A stretch of DNA of 64,000 bases, from assembly GCF_900116765.1 (NCBI RefSeq), contig NZ_UETC01000005.1:62001-126000 (forward strand), written 5' to 3'. This document shows, in pieces, positions 46,436 to 54,684 of the stretch. The translations under genes were made by a program, and so were the position numbers. The stretch comes from Jannaschia seohaensis (GTDB lineage: Bacteria > Pseudomonadota > Alphaproteobacteria > Rhodobacterales > Rhodobacteraceae). A model generated the notes under the pieces. It did no database searches, had not been told where the DNA came from, and was given only the letters and a program-made list of their open reading frames with translations. The first letter of the stretch is position 1; each line of letters begins with the position of its first letter.

Positions 46436-47560
46436 ATGAAGCGGCGGGTAGTTGTATGGCCGAGCGAGTCTTTGCGAGCGGGGGTCAAGAGACGCGAATT
46501 TGTTTCGGAATATTTTGACGGAGACCGGCTGGTCACCAAGAGAAATGTGTTTTTTGAGACGACGTCTGAGGGGGCTGGCGCTTCACTCCCTACAGCGGAT
46601 TGGGCACTGCTAAGCGTTCTGTTTAACGCGATGCTGTACAAAAGAGATATCTTCATCAAGGCGCCAATATCGAGGCAGCTCGTTCACAACCTGGATGAGT
46701 TTCAAAGGGCCTTTAACATGTGGGCCCCACAGCTAACCGTAGTTGATATTCGTGCGGACCAAGAACTGGATATTGTACCAAAGCACTCAACCAATGAAGC
46801 GGTTATGACTTTTTCAGGCGGCGTGGATGCTAGCTTCGCCGCCTACAGGCAAATTTTCAAAAAGCCGGGGTATCGTCATAGAGACTTAAAAGTCGCGATC
46901 CTCGCTCATGGATTTGACTTTTCGCTGGGAAAACAGGAGCCATTCGACGTTGCTCGAGCGGCTGCAGAGCAGATGTTGGAAGGGACAGGGGTTGAAGTCG
47001 CCGTTGTTCGCACGAACGTAAGAACAATAATGAAGAATTGGGAACTCGCGCATGGCTTAGCGCTTGCTGCATGCTTGCACCTGTTTAGCCAACGATACCA
47101 ACACGGCCTGATCGCGGGGGATGAGCCCTATACAAATCTGCAATTTCCTTGGGGTTCCACGCCCTTGACGAACCACCTTCTCTCGAACTCCAATTTTTCA
47201 ATCGAGACAGACGGCTCGGCCTACACGAGAACTACCAAGGTGATGCACCTTTCAAGCTGGAAAGCCGCGGTTAATAATGTCCGTGTGTGTTGGGAGGGGC
47301 CAAAGACAGGGAGAAATTGCGGGAAATGTGAAAAGTGCATTCGTACAATTTTGAATTTTCGCGCTTGTGGGCTTAGCTTGCCGTCGGCTTTCCCTTGTGA
47401 TGTAACCGACGAGCAGATCAGCCTCATCAAAGTAAGGAACAATATCCAGCGCGATTACCTTGAAGACATCTTACGTGTAGCTCGCGAGAGATATGGTGAT
47501 GTCCGTTGGGTACAGCTCCTTAACGACGTGATCGTTAAATACAATGCTCGCGTTGGTTGA
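46436..47560 (+). CDS. QueC-like PP-loop ATPase of unknown function
   Basis: 374 residues from the ATG at 46436 (an upstream in-frame start at 46391 is possible; no good ribosome-binding site for either). It contains an ATP-pyrophosphatase PP-loop, FSGGVDASFAAY (S127-S133), and a C-terminal zinc site with C285 (RVCWEGP), C295, C298 and C301 (NCGKCEKC). The same C-x(9)-C-x2-C-x2-C layout is found in 7-cyano-7-deazaguanine synthase QueC. Between them lie VAILAHGFDFSLGKQEPF and LIAGDEPYTNLQFPWGSTPL. It is longer than QueC (about 230) owing to a 120-residue N-terminal part. Codon use is AT-richer than every neighbour. No queD, queE or queF beside it. Related proteins of this length are annotated only as hypothetical or deazaguanine-synthase-like. 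Function unknown. Confidence 0.85.
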   Translation: MKRRVVVWPSESLRAGVKRREFVSEYFDGDRLVTKRNVFFETTSEGAGASLPTADWALLSVLFNAMLYKRDIFIKAPISRQLVHNLDEFQRAFNMWAPQLTVVDIRADQELDIVPKHSTNEAVMTFSGGVDASFAAYRQIFKKPGYRHRDLKVAILAHGFDFSLGKQEPFDVARAAAEQMLEGTGVEVAVVRTNVRTIMKNWELAHGLALAACLHLFSQRYQHGLIAGDEPYTNLQFPWGSTPLTNHLLSNSNFSIETDGSAYTRTTKVMHLSSWKAAVNNVRVCWEGPKTGRNCGKCEKCIRTILNFRACGLSLPSAFPCDVTDEQISLIKVRNNIQRDYLEDILRVARERYGDVRWVQLLNDVIVKYNARVG

Positions 47561-47732
47561 AGCTGAGGAGATGTCTAGACCCCATGATCGGGCCCTGAAC
47601 TGACTGGGTTGGTGGCCTCTCCCGCAGCATTCTTCGTTCGAGGGTTGCGCCCGGTTGGCGGGCGCCAAGCCTCAAGAATGGGGGAGAGACCAGATGCAGA
47701 ATAGCACGTTCATTGGACTTGATCCGTCCTGA
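47561..47732 (+). mobile_element. 5' end of an IS110-family element (fragment)
   Basis: GGGGGAGAGACCAG leads into an ATG (47694) reading MQNSTFIGLDPS and a stop at 47730. The start ...FIGLD(V)H is the beginning of IS110-type DEDD transposases, in which the first aspartate follows within a few residues of FIGL. The untranslated left end (from about 47590) is kept; the rest of the transposase is gone, cut at the junction with an IS66 piece. Confidence 0.6.
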
Positions 47733-47945
47733 CGCTTCAGCATGTAGGCCATTGCCTCGCCGAGGTCCGACTTGCGCGAGAGGCGGGCGGCCTGCGCCTT
47801 CAGCCAGGTGAAGAATTCATCGACCAATGGTCGGGACATCTCCTGCCGGACAGCCCGGCGGTGGTCCGGGTCGGACCCACGAATTGCATCCCGAAGCTTG
47901 TAAAGTGCCGCGATGCGCAAGAGCGCCTCGTCGTAAGCATGCGCC
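47733..47945 (-). mobile_element. IS66-family transposase (TnpC) internal fragment
   Basis: Minus-strand reading AYDEALLRIAALYKLRDAIR, then DPDHRRAVRQEMSRPLVDEF, FTWLKAQAARLSRKSDLGEA, MAYMLKRQ. This is the conserved helical part of IS66 transposases (ALY.IE..IRG....R..RQ...PL...L..WL......LS.KS.LA.AI.Y.L.R). Around 70 codons survive of about 500, abutting the IS110 fragment on one side and an IS66 tnpA piece on the other. Confidence 0.75.
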
Positions 47946-47992
47946 GAGGGCCGTCTGGTGGGGATGCTGTCTTGCGGGTTACCGGCGTCCTT

Positions 47993-48111
47993 ATGGACGC
48001 ACACGAAGACACCCCCCGCATTCAGGTTTTGCCGGTTTCCGACATGGGGCGCCGTCGCCGTTGGACGGATGCCGAGAAGGTCCGGATTGTTGAGGAGAGC
48101 TACAGGCCAGG
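47993..48111 (+). mobile_element. IS66-family accessory gene tnpA, N-terminal fragment
   Basis: From the ATG at 47993: MDAHEDTPRIQVLPVSDMGR, RRRWTDAEKVRIVEESYRPG. This is the start of IS66 TnpA (OrfA) proteins, whose helix-turn-helix begins RRRW..E.K..IV.ES. The frame then runs without a stop into an unrelated amidohydrolase tail, marking a deletion or recombination joint at about 48111. Confidence 0.75.
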
Positions 48112-48385
48112 CATGACGCCGGCCGCGCTCCAAGCCCTGGCGTCCGCCGATCCCGATGGCTTGGAGGGCGCCGGGCGGCTGGTCTCGTCCAATCCGGCGC
48201 GGGCCCTGGGCCTCGCCGATCTCGGCGTGCTGCGGGCGGGCGAGCGGGCGGACCTGTTCGTGACGGATCGGGCGGGGCGCGCTGTCCTCACCCTCTCCGA
48301 AAGCGAGGTCATCCACCACATCGACACGCTCGACCTGAGCCTTGCGAGCCAGCCCGCGCGGGCGCCCTTTAAGAAAGTATCATGA
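48112..48385 (+). pseudogene. C-terminal fragment of an amidohydrolase, possibly PhnM-like
   Basis: AALQALASADPDGLEGAGRL, VSSNPARALGLADLGVLRAG, ERADLFVTDRAGRAVLTLSE. NPARALGL.D.G.L..G.RADL is the closing motif of metal-dependent amidohydrolases including PhnM (ribose methylphosphonate triphosphate diphosphatase). The catalytic part is absent. Adjacent decayed phn genes on the same strand make a PhnM-type origin likely but not certain. Joined in frame to the IS66 tnpA start, so a chimeric 174-codon frame exists by accident. Confidence 0.6.
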
Positions 48386-48452
48386 ACGGGTCCGTGAGCT
48401 GTTACGTCCAAAGCAGATGGTCGGTTCAAGGAATTCATTCGGATGAATCGCC

Positions 48453-48795
48453 ATGAGCTCAGCCCTGATCCTCAGCTCGGTCTCGCGCCATTTCGCTGAC
48501 ACCCGCGCGGTCGATCAGGTGTCGCTGTCGATCACATCCCGATAGTTCGTCGGCGTGATCGGCCACTCCGGCGCCGGTAAGTCCACCCTGCTCTGCGTCG
48601 TCAACCGGCTCATCGCCCCCAGTTCGGGGTCGAGTCCGTTTGGCGAGACCGAGATCACGACGCTGATGGGCCGGGCGCTGCGGAATTGGCGGCGCGACTG
48701 CACGATGATCTTCCAGTAGTTCAACCTCGTCGACCGCCCGGGCGGACCAACGTCCAGATCGGTCGTCTCGGCTCCTCCTCCTGTGCGACGGCCTA
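48453..48795 (+). pseudogene. phnC: phnC remnant (phosphonate ABC transporter ATPase)
   Basis: From the ATG at 48453: SSVSRHFADTRAVDQVSLSI, stop TAG at 48543, then [20 protein letters not shown] (Walker A), [14 protein letters not shown], stop TAG at 48717, FNLVDR, then a frameshift into TNVQIGRLGSS. PhnC normally reads ...[18 protein letters not shown] and ...MIFQQFNLVDRL.VLTNVLIGRLG, so both TAGs sit where a CAG glutamine is expected. Only the first 40% of the gene remains. No functional ATPase can be made. Confidence 0.85.
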
Positions 48796-48814
48796 AACGG
48801 CGACCCATGGCGGA

Positions 48815-49427
48815 CTCATCCCGACGCTGAACACGCTCAAGCAGGACGGCAAGACTGGCTACTATTCGATCATAGTGGCCCGCTGCGACAGCGGCATCGA
48901 CACCCTTGGACGACGCCCAGGGCTTGATCCACACCATCGCCGACCCCGATAGCACCTCGGCTATGCCGTGCTTTTCTTTCAACATGGTGGAGCGCGTCGG
49001 CCTGGTGCCCGAGGAGTTCTTCGGCACCGTCCCCTTGTCTGGCTCCCATGAGGCGACCCTCTCCTGCGTCTTCAACGGCACCTCCGACACCGCAGCGACC
49101 TATCAGGATAACGAGGCCAACGGCGTCTATCAGCGCATGGAAGACAAGAGCGCGATTGCCGCCGGCGAGATCTTCAAGATCTGCGACAGCGCCTAGATCA
49201 CCTCTGGCCTCTGGACCTTCCGCGCGAACCTGCCGGCCGCGCTGATCGAGGACATCACCACCGCCATCAAGGCGTTTCCCGAGGCCGCCCCAGATGGCTT
49301 CAAGCTCAATTCCTCCTGGAGTGCCGAGGATCCGAACGCGGATCTGGGTGTCACCCGCGTCGACCATCAACGCCACGAGTGGATCATCAACATGGGCGCT
49401 TGGCTGCGCGACGAGCGCCGGGGCTGA
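48815..49427 (+). pseudogene. phnD: phnD remnant (phosphonate-binding protein)
   Basis: Lacks the signal peptide and first third. KQDGKTGYYSIIVARCDSGI is followed by a one-base insertion (about 48905), then DDAQGLIHTIADPDSTSA, VPEEFFGTVPLSGSHEATLS, VFNGTSDTAATYQDNEANGV, stop TAG at 49194, ITSGLWTFRANLPAALIEDI and a normal-looking end (HEWIINMGAWLRDERRG). Periplasmic phosphonate-binding fold by pattern (SG.D....L......ADP.STS; FNG..D.A.T). Directly follows the phnC remnant, as in intact phnCDE operons. Confidence 0.85.
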
Positions 49428-49498
49428 GACGCCGGGCAGGGCGCGGGAGACACCCTCGTGCCCTGCTTGCCGCCCCAAGGGGGCCGACGTGACCGCTT

Positions 49499-49979
49499 TC
49501 GCTGATCCGTCCCTGTCCGAGGCGCCCCGCCCTCGGCCCGGATCGCTCGGTTCGAGGCCGATTTCGCCGACCGCTGCCGCCGCGCGCCTGGCTGATTGAG
49601 ACGGGGCTGTTTGTGATCGTCTTCTATGTCACGGCCCTGCTTGGCGACTCCTTCAAGGTCACCCAAGTCACGATGCCGGACGGCGCGCGCGAATGCCGTT
49701 GGAGCATCTCGGCCGGCATTCCGCGCCTGACCGAATATGTCGAAAAGACGGTCCCCTTGACTCGGTGGGAGAGCTTCTTCGCCGATATCGCGGGCGTGGT
49801 TCTGGCGCTTCGACAAATGGATGCGCCTGCGGCTGAAGACGATCCTCATCGCCTTCATGGCGACGGTGCAGGGCGTGGTCGGCGGGTTCCTTCTGTCCTT
49901 CGCGTCGTCGCGGAGCCGCGTCGCGTTCAGCCTGCCCATCTTTCGCTTCGTCGGGGGCGTTGCCTTGCTGATCCTGTGA
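49499..49979 (+). pseudogene. phnE: phnE remnant (phosphonate ABC permease)
   Basis: GTG 49499: TAFADPSLSEAPRPRPGSLG, frameshift, then LIETGLFVIVFYVTALLGDS (first helix), VTQVTMPDGARECRWSISAG, TRWESFFADIAG. A second frameshift (near 49800) leads into WFWRFDKWMRLRLKTILIAF, MATVQGVVGGFLLSFASS (second helix), then stop TGA at 49977. This is the N-terminal half of PhnE. An unidentified 30-codon stretch (GRFAGAKPRVIALEQISGKA) follows to 50080. Confidence 0.82.
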
Positions 49980-50174
49980 GGCGCCCTCGCGGGGCGCTTT
50001 GCCGGAGCGAAGCCCCGTGTCATCGCACTCGAACAAATCTCGGGCAAGGCGCACCCGAGCATCTTCGGTGAGCCGCGATGAAGACGACCAGCGCTCGACA
50101 GGAACCGACCCAAGGGCGGAGCGGCCCGAGCCCTCCCAGAACGCGGATCGGACCGTCCCGACAGCAGGTCGCGC

Positions 50175-51288
50175 ATGACCCGCACGTTCCAAGGCGCGAC
50201 CGTCTGCCTGCCGGACCAGATCGCCGAGATCGGCGGACCGGCGCAGGGGTCCGCGCAGGGGGAAATCGTCGACGCGAGCGGCCGCATCCTGGCCCCGGCC
50301 GTCATCGATCTCCATGGCGATGCGTTCGAGCGGCAGGTCATGCCGCGGCCGGGCACCTATTTCCCGCACGACGTCGCGGCGCTCGACACGGACCGGCAAC
50401 TTGCGGCCAACGCCATCGCCACCGCATATCTCGCGATTACGCTCGGCTAGGAGGCGGGCCTGCGCGCGGCGTCGCGCGGGCGCGCCCTGATCGAAGCGAT
50501 GCGGGCGCTGGCGCCGCGCTTCCTGGTGGAGAACCGCGTTCAGCGCCGCTGGGAAAGCATCGCCTATCCGGAAGCGGCGGAGACGATGGCCTGGGCGCTA
50601 CAAGACCCGCTAACGCCGTGGATCGCCTTCAATGACCACACATCGCTGACGATGCGGGCCTTCGAACGCGGCCCAGACTTCACCGCCGCCGCGCTCGATT
50701 ACGACCGGCTGCGGCAGCGCAGGGCGGGCCATGCCAAACGCTCCGGCCAGACCGAGGACGAATATCTCGCGCGCCTCCGAACCGTCTGGGACAGGCGCGC
50801 CGAGGTGCCGGAGCTCGTCGCGCGGGTCGCCGCCATGGGCAGGGCCCATGGGGCGCCGATGCTGAGCCATGACGACACGAGGGCCGAGACGCGCGCCTGA
50901 TTCCGCGCCATCGGCGCCCAGACCGCCGAGTTCCCGATGGCCCTTGGAAGCCGACCAGGCCGCGCAGGAAGGGGGGCGACACGATCGTCTTAGGCGCGCC
51001 AAACGCGGCGCGCGGGGGCAGCCATATCGGCTCGCTCGCGGCGAGGGGCATGGTCGAGGCGGGGCTCTGCGATGCGTTGGCTTCGGATTACTTCTACCCC
51101 GCGATGCTGGCCGCCGTGGCGCGGCTGGATGCGGAGAAGCGGGCGGATCGGCTGGCCCTCTGGTCGCTGATTTCCTCTGGCATGTGCGCGGATTTGGTGC
51201 TGCTCGACTGGCCAAGGGGGCAGGGCCGGCGATCCTCTGCGCCTCGCTCCAGGGCCGCACGGCATTCTTGGGCCGACCGCCTGGATGA
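50175..51288 (+). pseudogene. phnM: phnM remnant (ribose methylphosphonate triphosphate diphosphatase)
   Basis: Reads LAPAVIDLHGDAFERQVMPR, DTDRQLAANAIATAYLAITL, stop TAG 50448, ...FLVENRVQRRWESIAYPEAA, GRAHGAPMLSHDDTRAETRA, stop TGA 50898, a frameshift about 50940, TIVLGAPNAARGGSHIGSLA, EAGLCDALASDYFYPAMLAA, ADRLALWSLISSG, an internal deletion, CADLVLLDWP, a frameshift, and AGPAILCASLQGRTAF to the end. Metal-site histidines (DLHGD, SHDD) are recognisable. In intact C-P lyase pathways PhnM releases pyrophosphate from the ribose methylphosphonate triphosphate. No phnG-L, phnN or second phnE is visible. Confidence 0.85.
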
Positions 51289-51936
51289 TCGCCATCCCCG
51301 ATTGGGCCTCCAGGCACACCGAACGATCCCGAGCCCAAGCGACAGACAGAGGCGCGCCGTGACGCTCGGTGCCCGACTGCCGTGTGATCGCCGCGCATCG
51401 TGCCTGGCCGATCTTGGCTGACGGCTGCGGCGGGCCGGATGGGCCTGCACGGCCCCCTTACCTCTGGCTCCGGAAAGAGGTGTTCCGTGTTCCGGACGAT
51501 CCGTCGCGGTGGCTGGACCGCATTCAGATGCCCGCGCGTGTGGGGGAGGCGGAGAGTTGGAGGGTTATCGAGAATGGTCGGCACCTGCGCCGCCAGGGCC
51601 CTCGCGAGAGGATCGAGAGCAACCGATCGGGGTCGAGCGCCCGCGGCGTCGCTCCGCATCTAGGGCAGGAGCCCCGGGTGACTGGTGACAGCCCGAAGGG
51701 CTCCGGGCCGCCCGCGACGCCGGGCGTGGCAGGCTGAGACCCCGGCGATGTCGCTCCCTAGAAGCCCAGTATGCCGCCAGGCAAGCGGCAAGGGGGACGC
51801 TAAAGGCTTCTCCAAAGGGACGATGCGGCGACCCCGCTGTGCGGTCACGACCGAGGCAACGCCTCGCCAATCGCGAGCGAGGCGGGGCCGGGCCTCTCCG
51901 GGTCCGGATCAGACGGCCCCCGAGGGCCCCCCACCG
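51289..51936. other. Decayed or non-coding stretch between phnM remnant and lytic transglycosylase
   Basis: 648 bases. Several overlapping short frames, none with recognisable features. By position it may hold further decayed island DNA. A perfect 8-bp hairpin CGCCTCGC/GCGAGGCG lies at 51860-51884, downstream of the mltB-type gene, and could end that transcript. The right-hand limit of the anomalous segment is probably here. Confidence 0.45.
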
Positions 51937-52740
51937 TCAGTTGATCTTCGCCGCGGATAGGGCGATGGCCTGTTGATACACCGTCGCCGCGTTCCACTCG
52001 TTGAGCACGCGGAAATTGGGCGTCCCCTCCTGGAAGGGCTGTCCCGGCTGCCAGCCCTTTTGCCGCAGGAAGTTGGCGGTGGAGGCCATGGCATCGGCCA
52101 TGTTGTAGAAATCGACCCGCCCGTCGCCATTCCCGTCGGCCCCATAGCGCATCGCGTTGCCCGGCAGGAACTGCGTATGCCCGAGCTCTCCGTGGGCGGC
52201 GCCCGACTGACTGGGTGACAGCATCCCCCGGTCCACCATCCGCAGCGCGGCCAGCGCGTGGGGCGTGAAGAACTCCGAGCGGCGGCAATCATAGGCCACC
52301 GTCAGGATCGACGAGACGACGTTCTCCGACCCCATGTTGCGGCCGAAGCCGGTCTCCATCCCGTGGATCGCCAGCAAGATGCCCGCGGGCACCCCATAGC
52401 GTTGCTCCAACGAATTGAAGAACGCCCGGTTCTGGTCCAGCCGCCGCGTCGCCTGCGCCGCGAACCCGTCGATGGACCCCAGGCGGATGCGGATGAAGTC
52501 GTCCAGCGCATAGCGGACGCCTTTCTGGTTGCGATCGGCGGCGATGGTGCGCCTAGCGTAGCTGGCGCCCGCCAGCGCCTGCAAGCCCGGCTGGCCGATC
52601 CCCGCCGCCGCGGCCTCTTGGGCGAATTGCTGCTTCCAGCGCTCCCATCCGCTGGCGTCGTTGCCGCATTGCGCGGCAAGCGCCGGCGTGGCCGCGAGGC
52701 CGAGGGCAAAGGCCAAGGATCTGAAAAGGGTCGGTCGCAT
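51937..52740 (-). CDS. Lytic murein transglycosylase, MltB/SLT_2 type
   Basis: 267 residues from the ATG at 52740, with signal peptide (LFRSLAFALGLAATPALA). The catalytic glutamate is E129 in LAIHGMETGFGRNMG. Family segments also include ALRMVDRGMLSPSQSGAAHG ELGHTQFLPGNAMRYGAD (split here for length) and a DGNGDGRVDFYN calcium loop. Cleaves peptidoglycan glycan strands to 1,6-anhydro products in the periplasm. One cysteine near the N-terminus is not a lipobox, so probably soluble. Confidence 0.92.
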   Translation of the reverse strand: MRPTLFRSLAFALGLAATPALAAQCGNDASGWERWKQQFAQEAAAAGIGQPGLQALAGASYARRTIAADRNQKGVRYALDDFIRIRLGSIDGFAAQATRRLDQNRAFFNSLEQRYGVPAGILLAIHGMETGFGRNMGSENVVSSILTVAYDCRRSEFFTPHALAALRMVDRGMLSPSQSGAAHGELGHTQFLPGNAMRYGADGNGDGRVDFYNMADAMASTANFLRQKGWQPGQPFQEGTPNFRVLNEWNAATVYQQAIALSAAKIN

Positions 52741-52815
52741 GGCTGCGGTCTCCGGTCTGTATGACGGTCTGGTCTGTTGGCGATAGGGTAACAGACGGAG
52801 ATGGCGCGGCAATCG

Positions 52816-54273
52816 TTATGCGATGACATCGCCCGCGAGGGCGTGGATGCGGTCGCAGTCGAGCGCTCGCGCCAGATGATCCGCCAAATCGTCCAGCGCC
52901 GCCTCGACCCCCGCGCCATAGCTCACCTCCCCTGGCGCCGCGCCCAGCCGCGCGAGCGCGGCGGCGCGGAAGGCATCTCCGGCAAAGAGCCCGTGCACGT
53001 AGCAGCCGCGCACCCGCCCGTCGGCGCTTTCGGCACCCACACGCACGCCGTTCCGCTCCAGCCAGCCGCGCGCGGTGTCGGGGCCGGTGGTCTCGCCCAG
53101 ATGGATCTCATAGCCGGACACCTCGGCGCCCGACCCCAGATCCCGCGCCGTGACCCGCGCCAGATGCTTGCGCGGCCGCATCACCGTGTCGACCGCCAGA
53201 TGCCCCAGCCCCGGCACGGTCCGGGCGGGCCCCTCCAATCCCTCCGGGTCCGCGATACTCCGTCCCAGCATCTGATAGCCGCCGCAGATCCCCAGCACAT
53301 GCCCGCCCCGCCGGACATGGGCGGCGAGGTCGATATCCCATCCCTCCGCCCGGAACGCGTCCAGATCGGCGATGGTGGTCTTGGAGCCCGGGATCAGCAC
53401 CAGGTCGCAGACGGGCAGGGGGCGGCCCGGCGCGACGATGTCGAGCGACACGCCCGGCTCCGCCGCAAGCGGGTCGAGATCGTCGAAATTGGCGATCCGG
53501 CCCAGCCGGGGCACGGCGATGCGGAAGCCCTCGGCTCTTGGCGTCGAGCGGATGTCGAGAATGTCTTCGGCCGGCAGGCGATGCGCGCCGTCGAACCAGG
53601 ACACGATACCCAGGGGGGGCCAGCCCGTCCGGTCCGCGATCTGCCGCATGCCCTCGTCGAAAAGGGTCACGTCGCCTCGGAACTTGTTGACCAGGAACCC
53701 CACGATCCGCGCCGCGTCGCCAGGGTCCAGGACCGCCTGCGTGCCGACCAGCTGCGCGATGACGCCCCCGCGGTCGATATCCCCCGCGAGGATCACCGGC
53801 AGACCGGCCGCCTCGGCGAAGCCCATATTGGCGATGTCGCCGGCGCGCAGATTGATCTCGGCCGGGCTGCCGGCGCCCTCGACGATCACGAGGTCGGCAT
53901 CCCGCGCCAGGCGCCGGAAACTCTCCAGACAGTCGCCCAGCAGCCGCGGCTTCAACGCCGCGTAGTCCCGCGCCCGCACGGTCGCCACCCGCTGTCCGCG
54001 CACCACCACCTGCGATCCCGTTTCCGACTCAGGCTTCAACAGAACCGGGTTCATGTCCACGCGCGGCGCCACCCCGCAGGCCATCGCCTGCAACGCCTGC
54101 GCCCGCCCGATCTCGCCCCCGTCTTCGGTGACGGCGGCGTTGTTCGACATGTTCTGCGGCTTGAAGGGCCGCACCCGCAGCCCCGCGCGCGCGAAGTGAC
54201 GGCAGAGCCCCGCCACCAGCAGCGACTTGCCGACATTGGACCCCGCGCCCTGCATCATGATCGCTCGCGCCAT
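52816..54273 (-). CDS. cobQ: Cobyric acid synthase (glutamine-hydrolysing)
   Basis: 485 residues that amidate cobyrinic acid a,c-diamide to cobyric acid in B12 synthesis. N-terminal P-loop-like dethiobiotin-synthetase fold: [41 protein letters not shown]-terminal class I glutamine amidotransferase: C330 in [15 protein letters not shown], and a histidine in [12 protein letters not shown]. No cobalamin riboswitch was recognised upstream, and no other cob genes are in the window. Confidence 0.95.
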   Translation of the reverse strand: MARAIMMQGAGSNVGKSLLVAGLCRHFARAGLRVRPFKPQNMSNNAAVTEDGGEIGRAQALQAMACGVAPRVDMNPVLLKPESETGSQVVVRGQRVATVRARDYAALKPRLLGDCLESFRRLARDADLVIVEGAGSPAEINLRAGDIANMGFAEAAGLPVILAGDIDRGGVIAQLVGTQAVLDPGDAARIVGFLVNKFRGDVTLFDEGMRQIADRTGWPPLGIVSWFDGAHRLPAEDILDIRSTPRAEGFRIAVPRLGRIANFDDLDPLAAEPGVSLDIVAPGRPLPVCDLVLIPGSKTTIADLDAFRAEGWDIDLAAHVRRGGHVLGICGGYQMLGRSIADPEGLEGPARTVPGLGHLAVDTVMRPRKHLARVTARDLGSGAEVSGYEIHLGETTGPDTARGWLERNGVRVGAESADGRVRGCYVHGLFAGDAFRAAALARLGAAPGEVSYGAGVEAALDDLADHLARALDCDRIHALAGDVIA

Positions 54274-54684
54274 CGCCGCACCTCCTGCGCCGTCTCTCCG
54301 GGGCGCGGCGACGCGCGTCAACCACCCCCGTCTTCTGGCCGGAAATACTCCGGGGGAGCGAAGCGGGGGCAGAGCCCCCTCCGCGCTCTCGACCGGATCC
54401 GGACTGGTGGACCAGGGCGCCGCGCGCCAGCGCCGCTCGGAGGGGGGCTCGATGCCCCCGTCCGAGCGTGCTCCCGGCCAGGCGCCGCGATGCCTAGCTG
54501 ACCCGGGCGCCGCTGGGCACGAACACGCTCCGCCGATCGACTTTTCGATCTCGCCGCCTTCGGCCCGCCGCACCGGGAGGCGGACTTGCCCGGACCCTGG
54601 CCTCGGGCCAAGCGCCGCTGCGATGGTCCGTGGAGCCGCGCGGCTGCCGATCGCCGCGCGGCTCCCCTCGAAAATCGCCCGGGC
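54274..54684. other. Intergenic region with stem-loops between cobQ and plsC
   Basis: 411 bases without a supported gene. Contains repeat copy 8 (54331-54380), a 33-base hairpin (GCTCGGA-GGGGGC / GCCCCC-TCCGAGC, 54435-54467) and a perfect 12-bp stem (GAGCCGCGCGGC / GCCGCGCGGCTC, 54633-54664) 20 bases after the plsC stop. The last one is well placed to end plsC transcription on the minus strand, though no T-run follows. Confidence 0.55.
54331..54380 (+). repeat. Intergenic repeat family, copy 8
   Basis: TCTTCTGGCCGGAAATACTC, CGGGGGAGCGAAGCGGGGGC, AGAGCCCCCT. Core AAATACTCC and TCTTC end agree with copy 4 (read on the other strand); the hairpin part is rearranged. Confidence 0.7.

Noticed and set aside
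46242-46439. 65-codon frame between tRNA-Leu and the QueC-like gene
   Set aside because: No ribosome-binding site, no recognisable pattern, and overlap with the next gene's start.
49613-50071. 152-codon frame read as one hypothetical protein
   Set aside because: Its first 60 codons are the middle of the phnE remnant; the rest is out-of-frame reading after a frameshift.
48543-50450. Amber codons as programmed read-through (recoding) in phn genes
   Set aside because: The same genes also contain TGA stops, several frameshifts and an internal deletion, which read-through cannot repair.
46064-51936. att repeat of the tRNA-Leu 3' end bounding an integrated island
   Set aside because: No copy of the T-arm/acceptor sequence was found to the right, and no integrase gene is present.
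54274-54684. Cobalamin riboswitch upstream of cobQ
   Set aside because: The B12-box pattern was not found; the region holds only GC hairpins and a family repeat.
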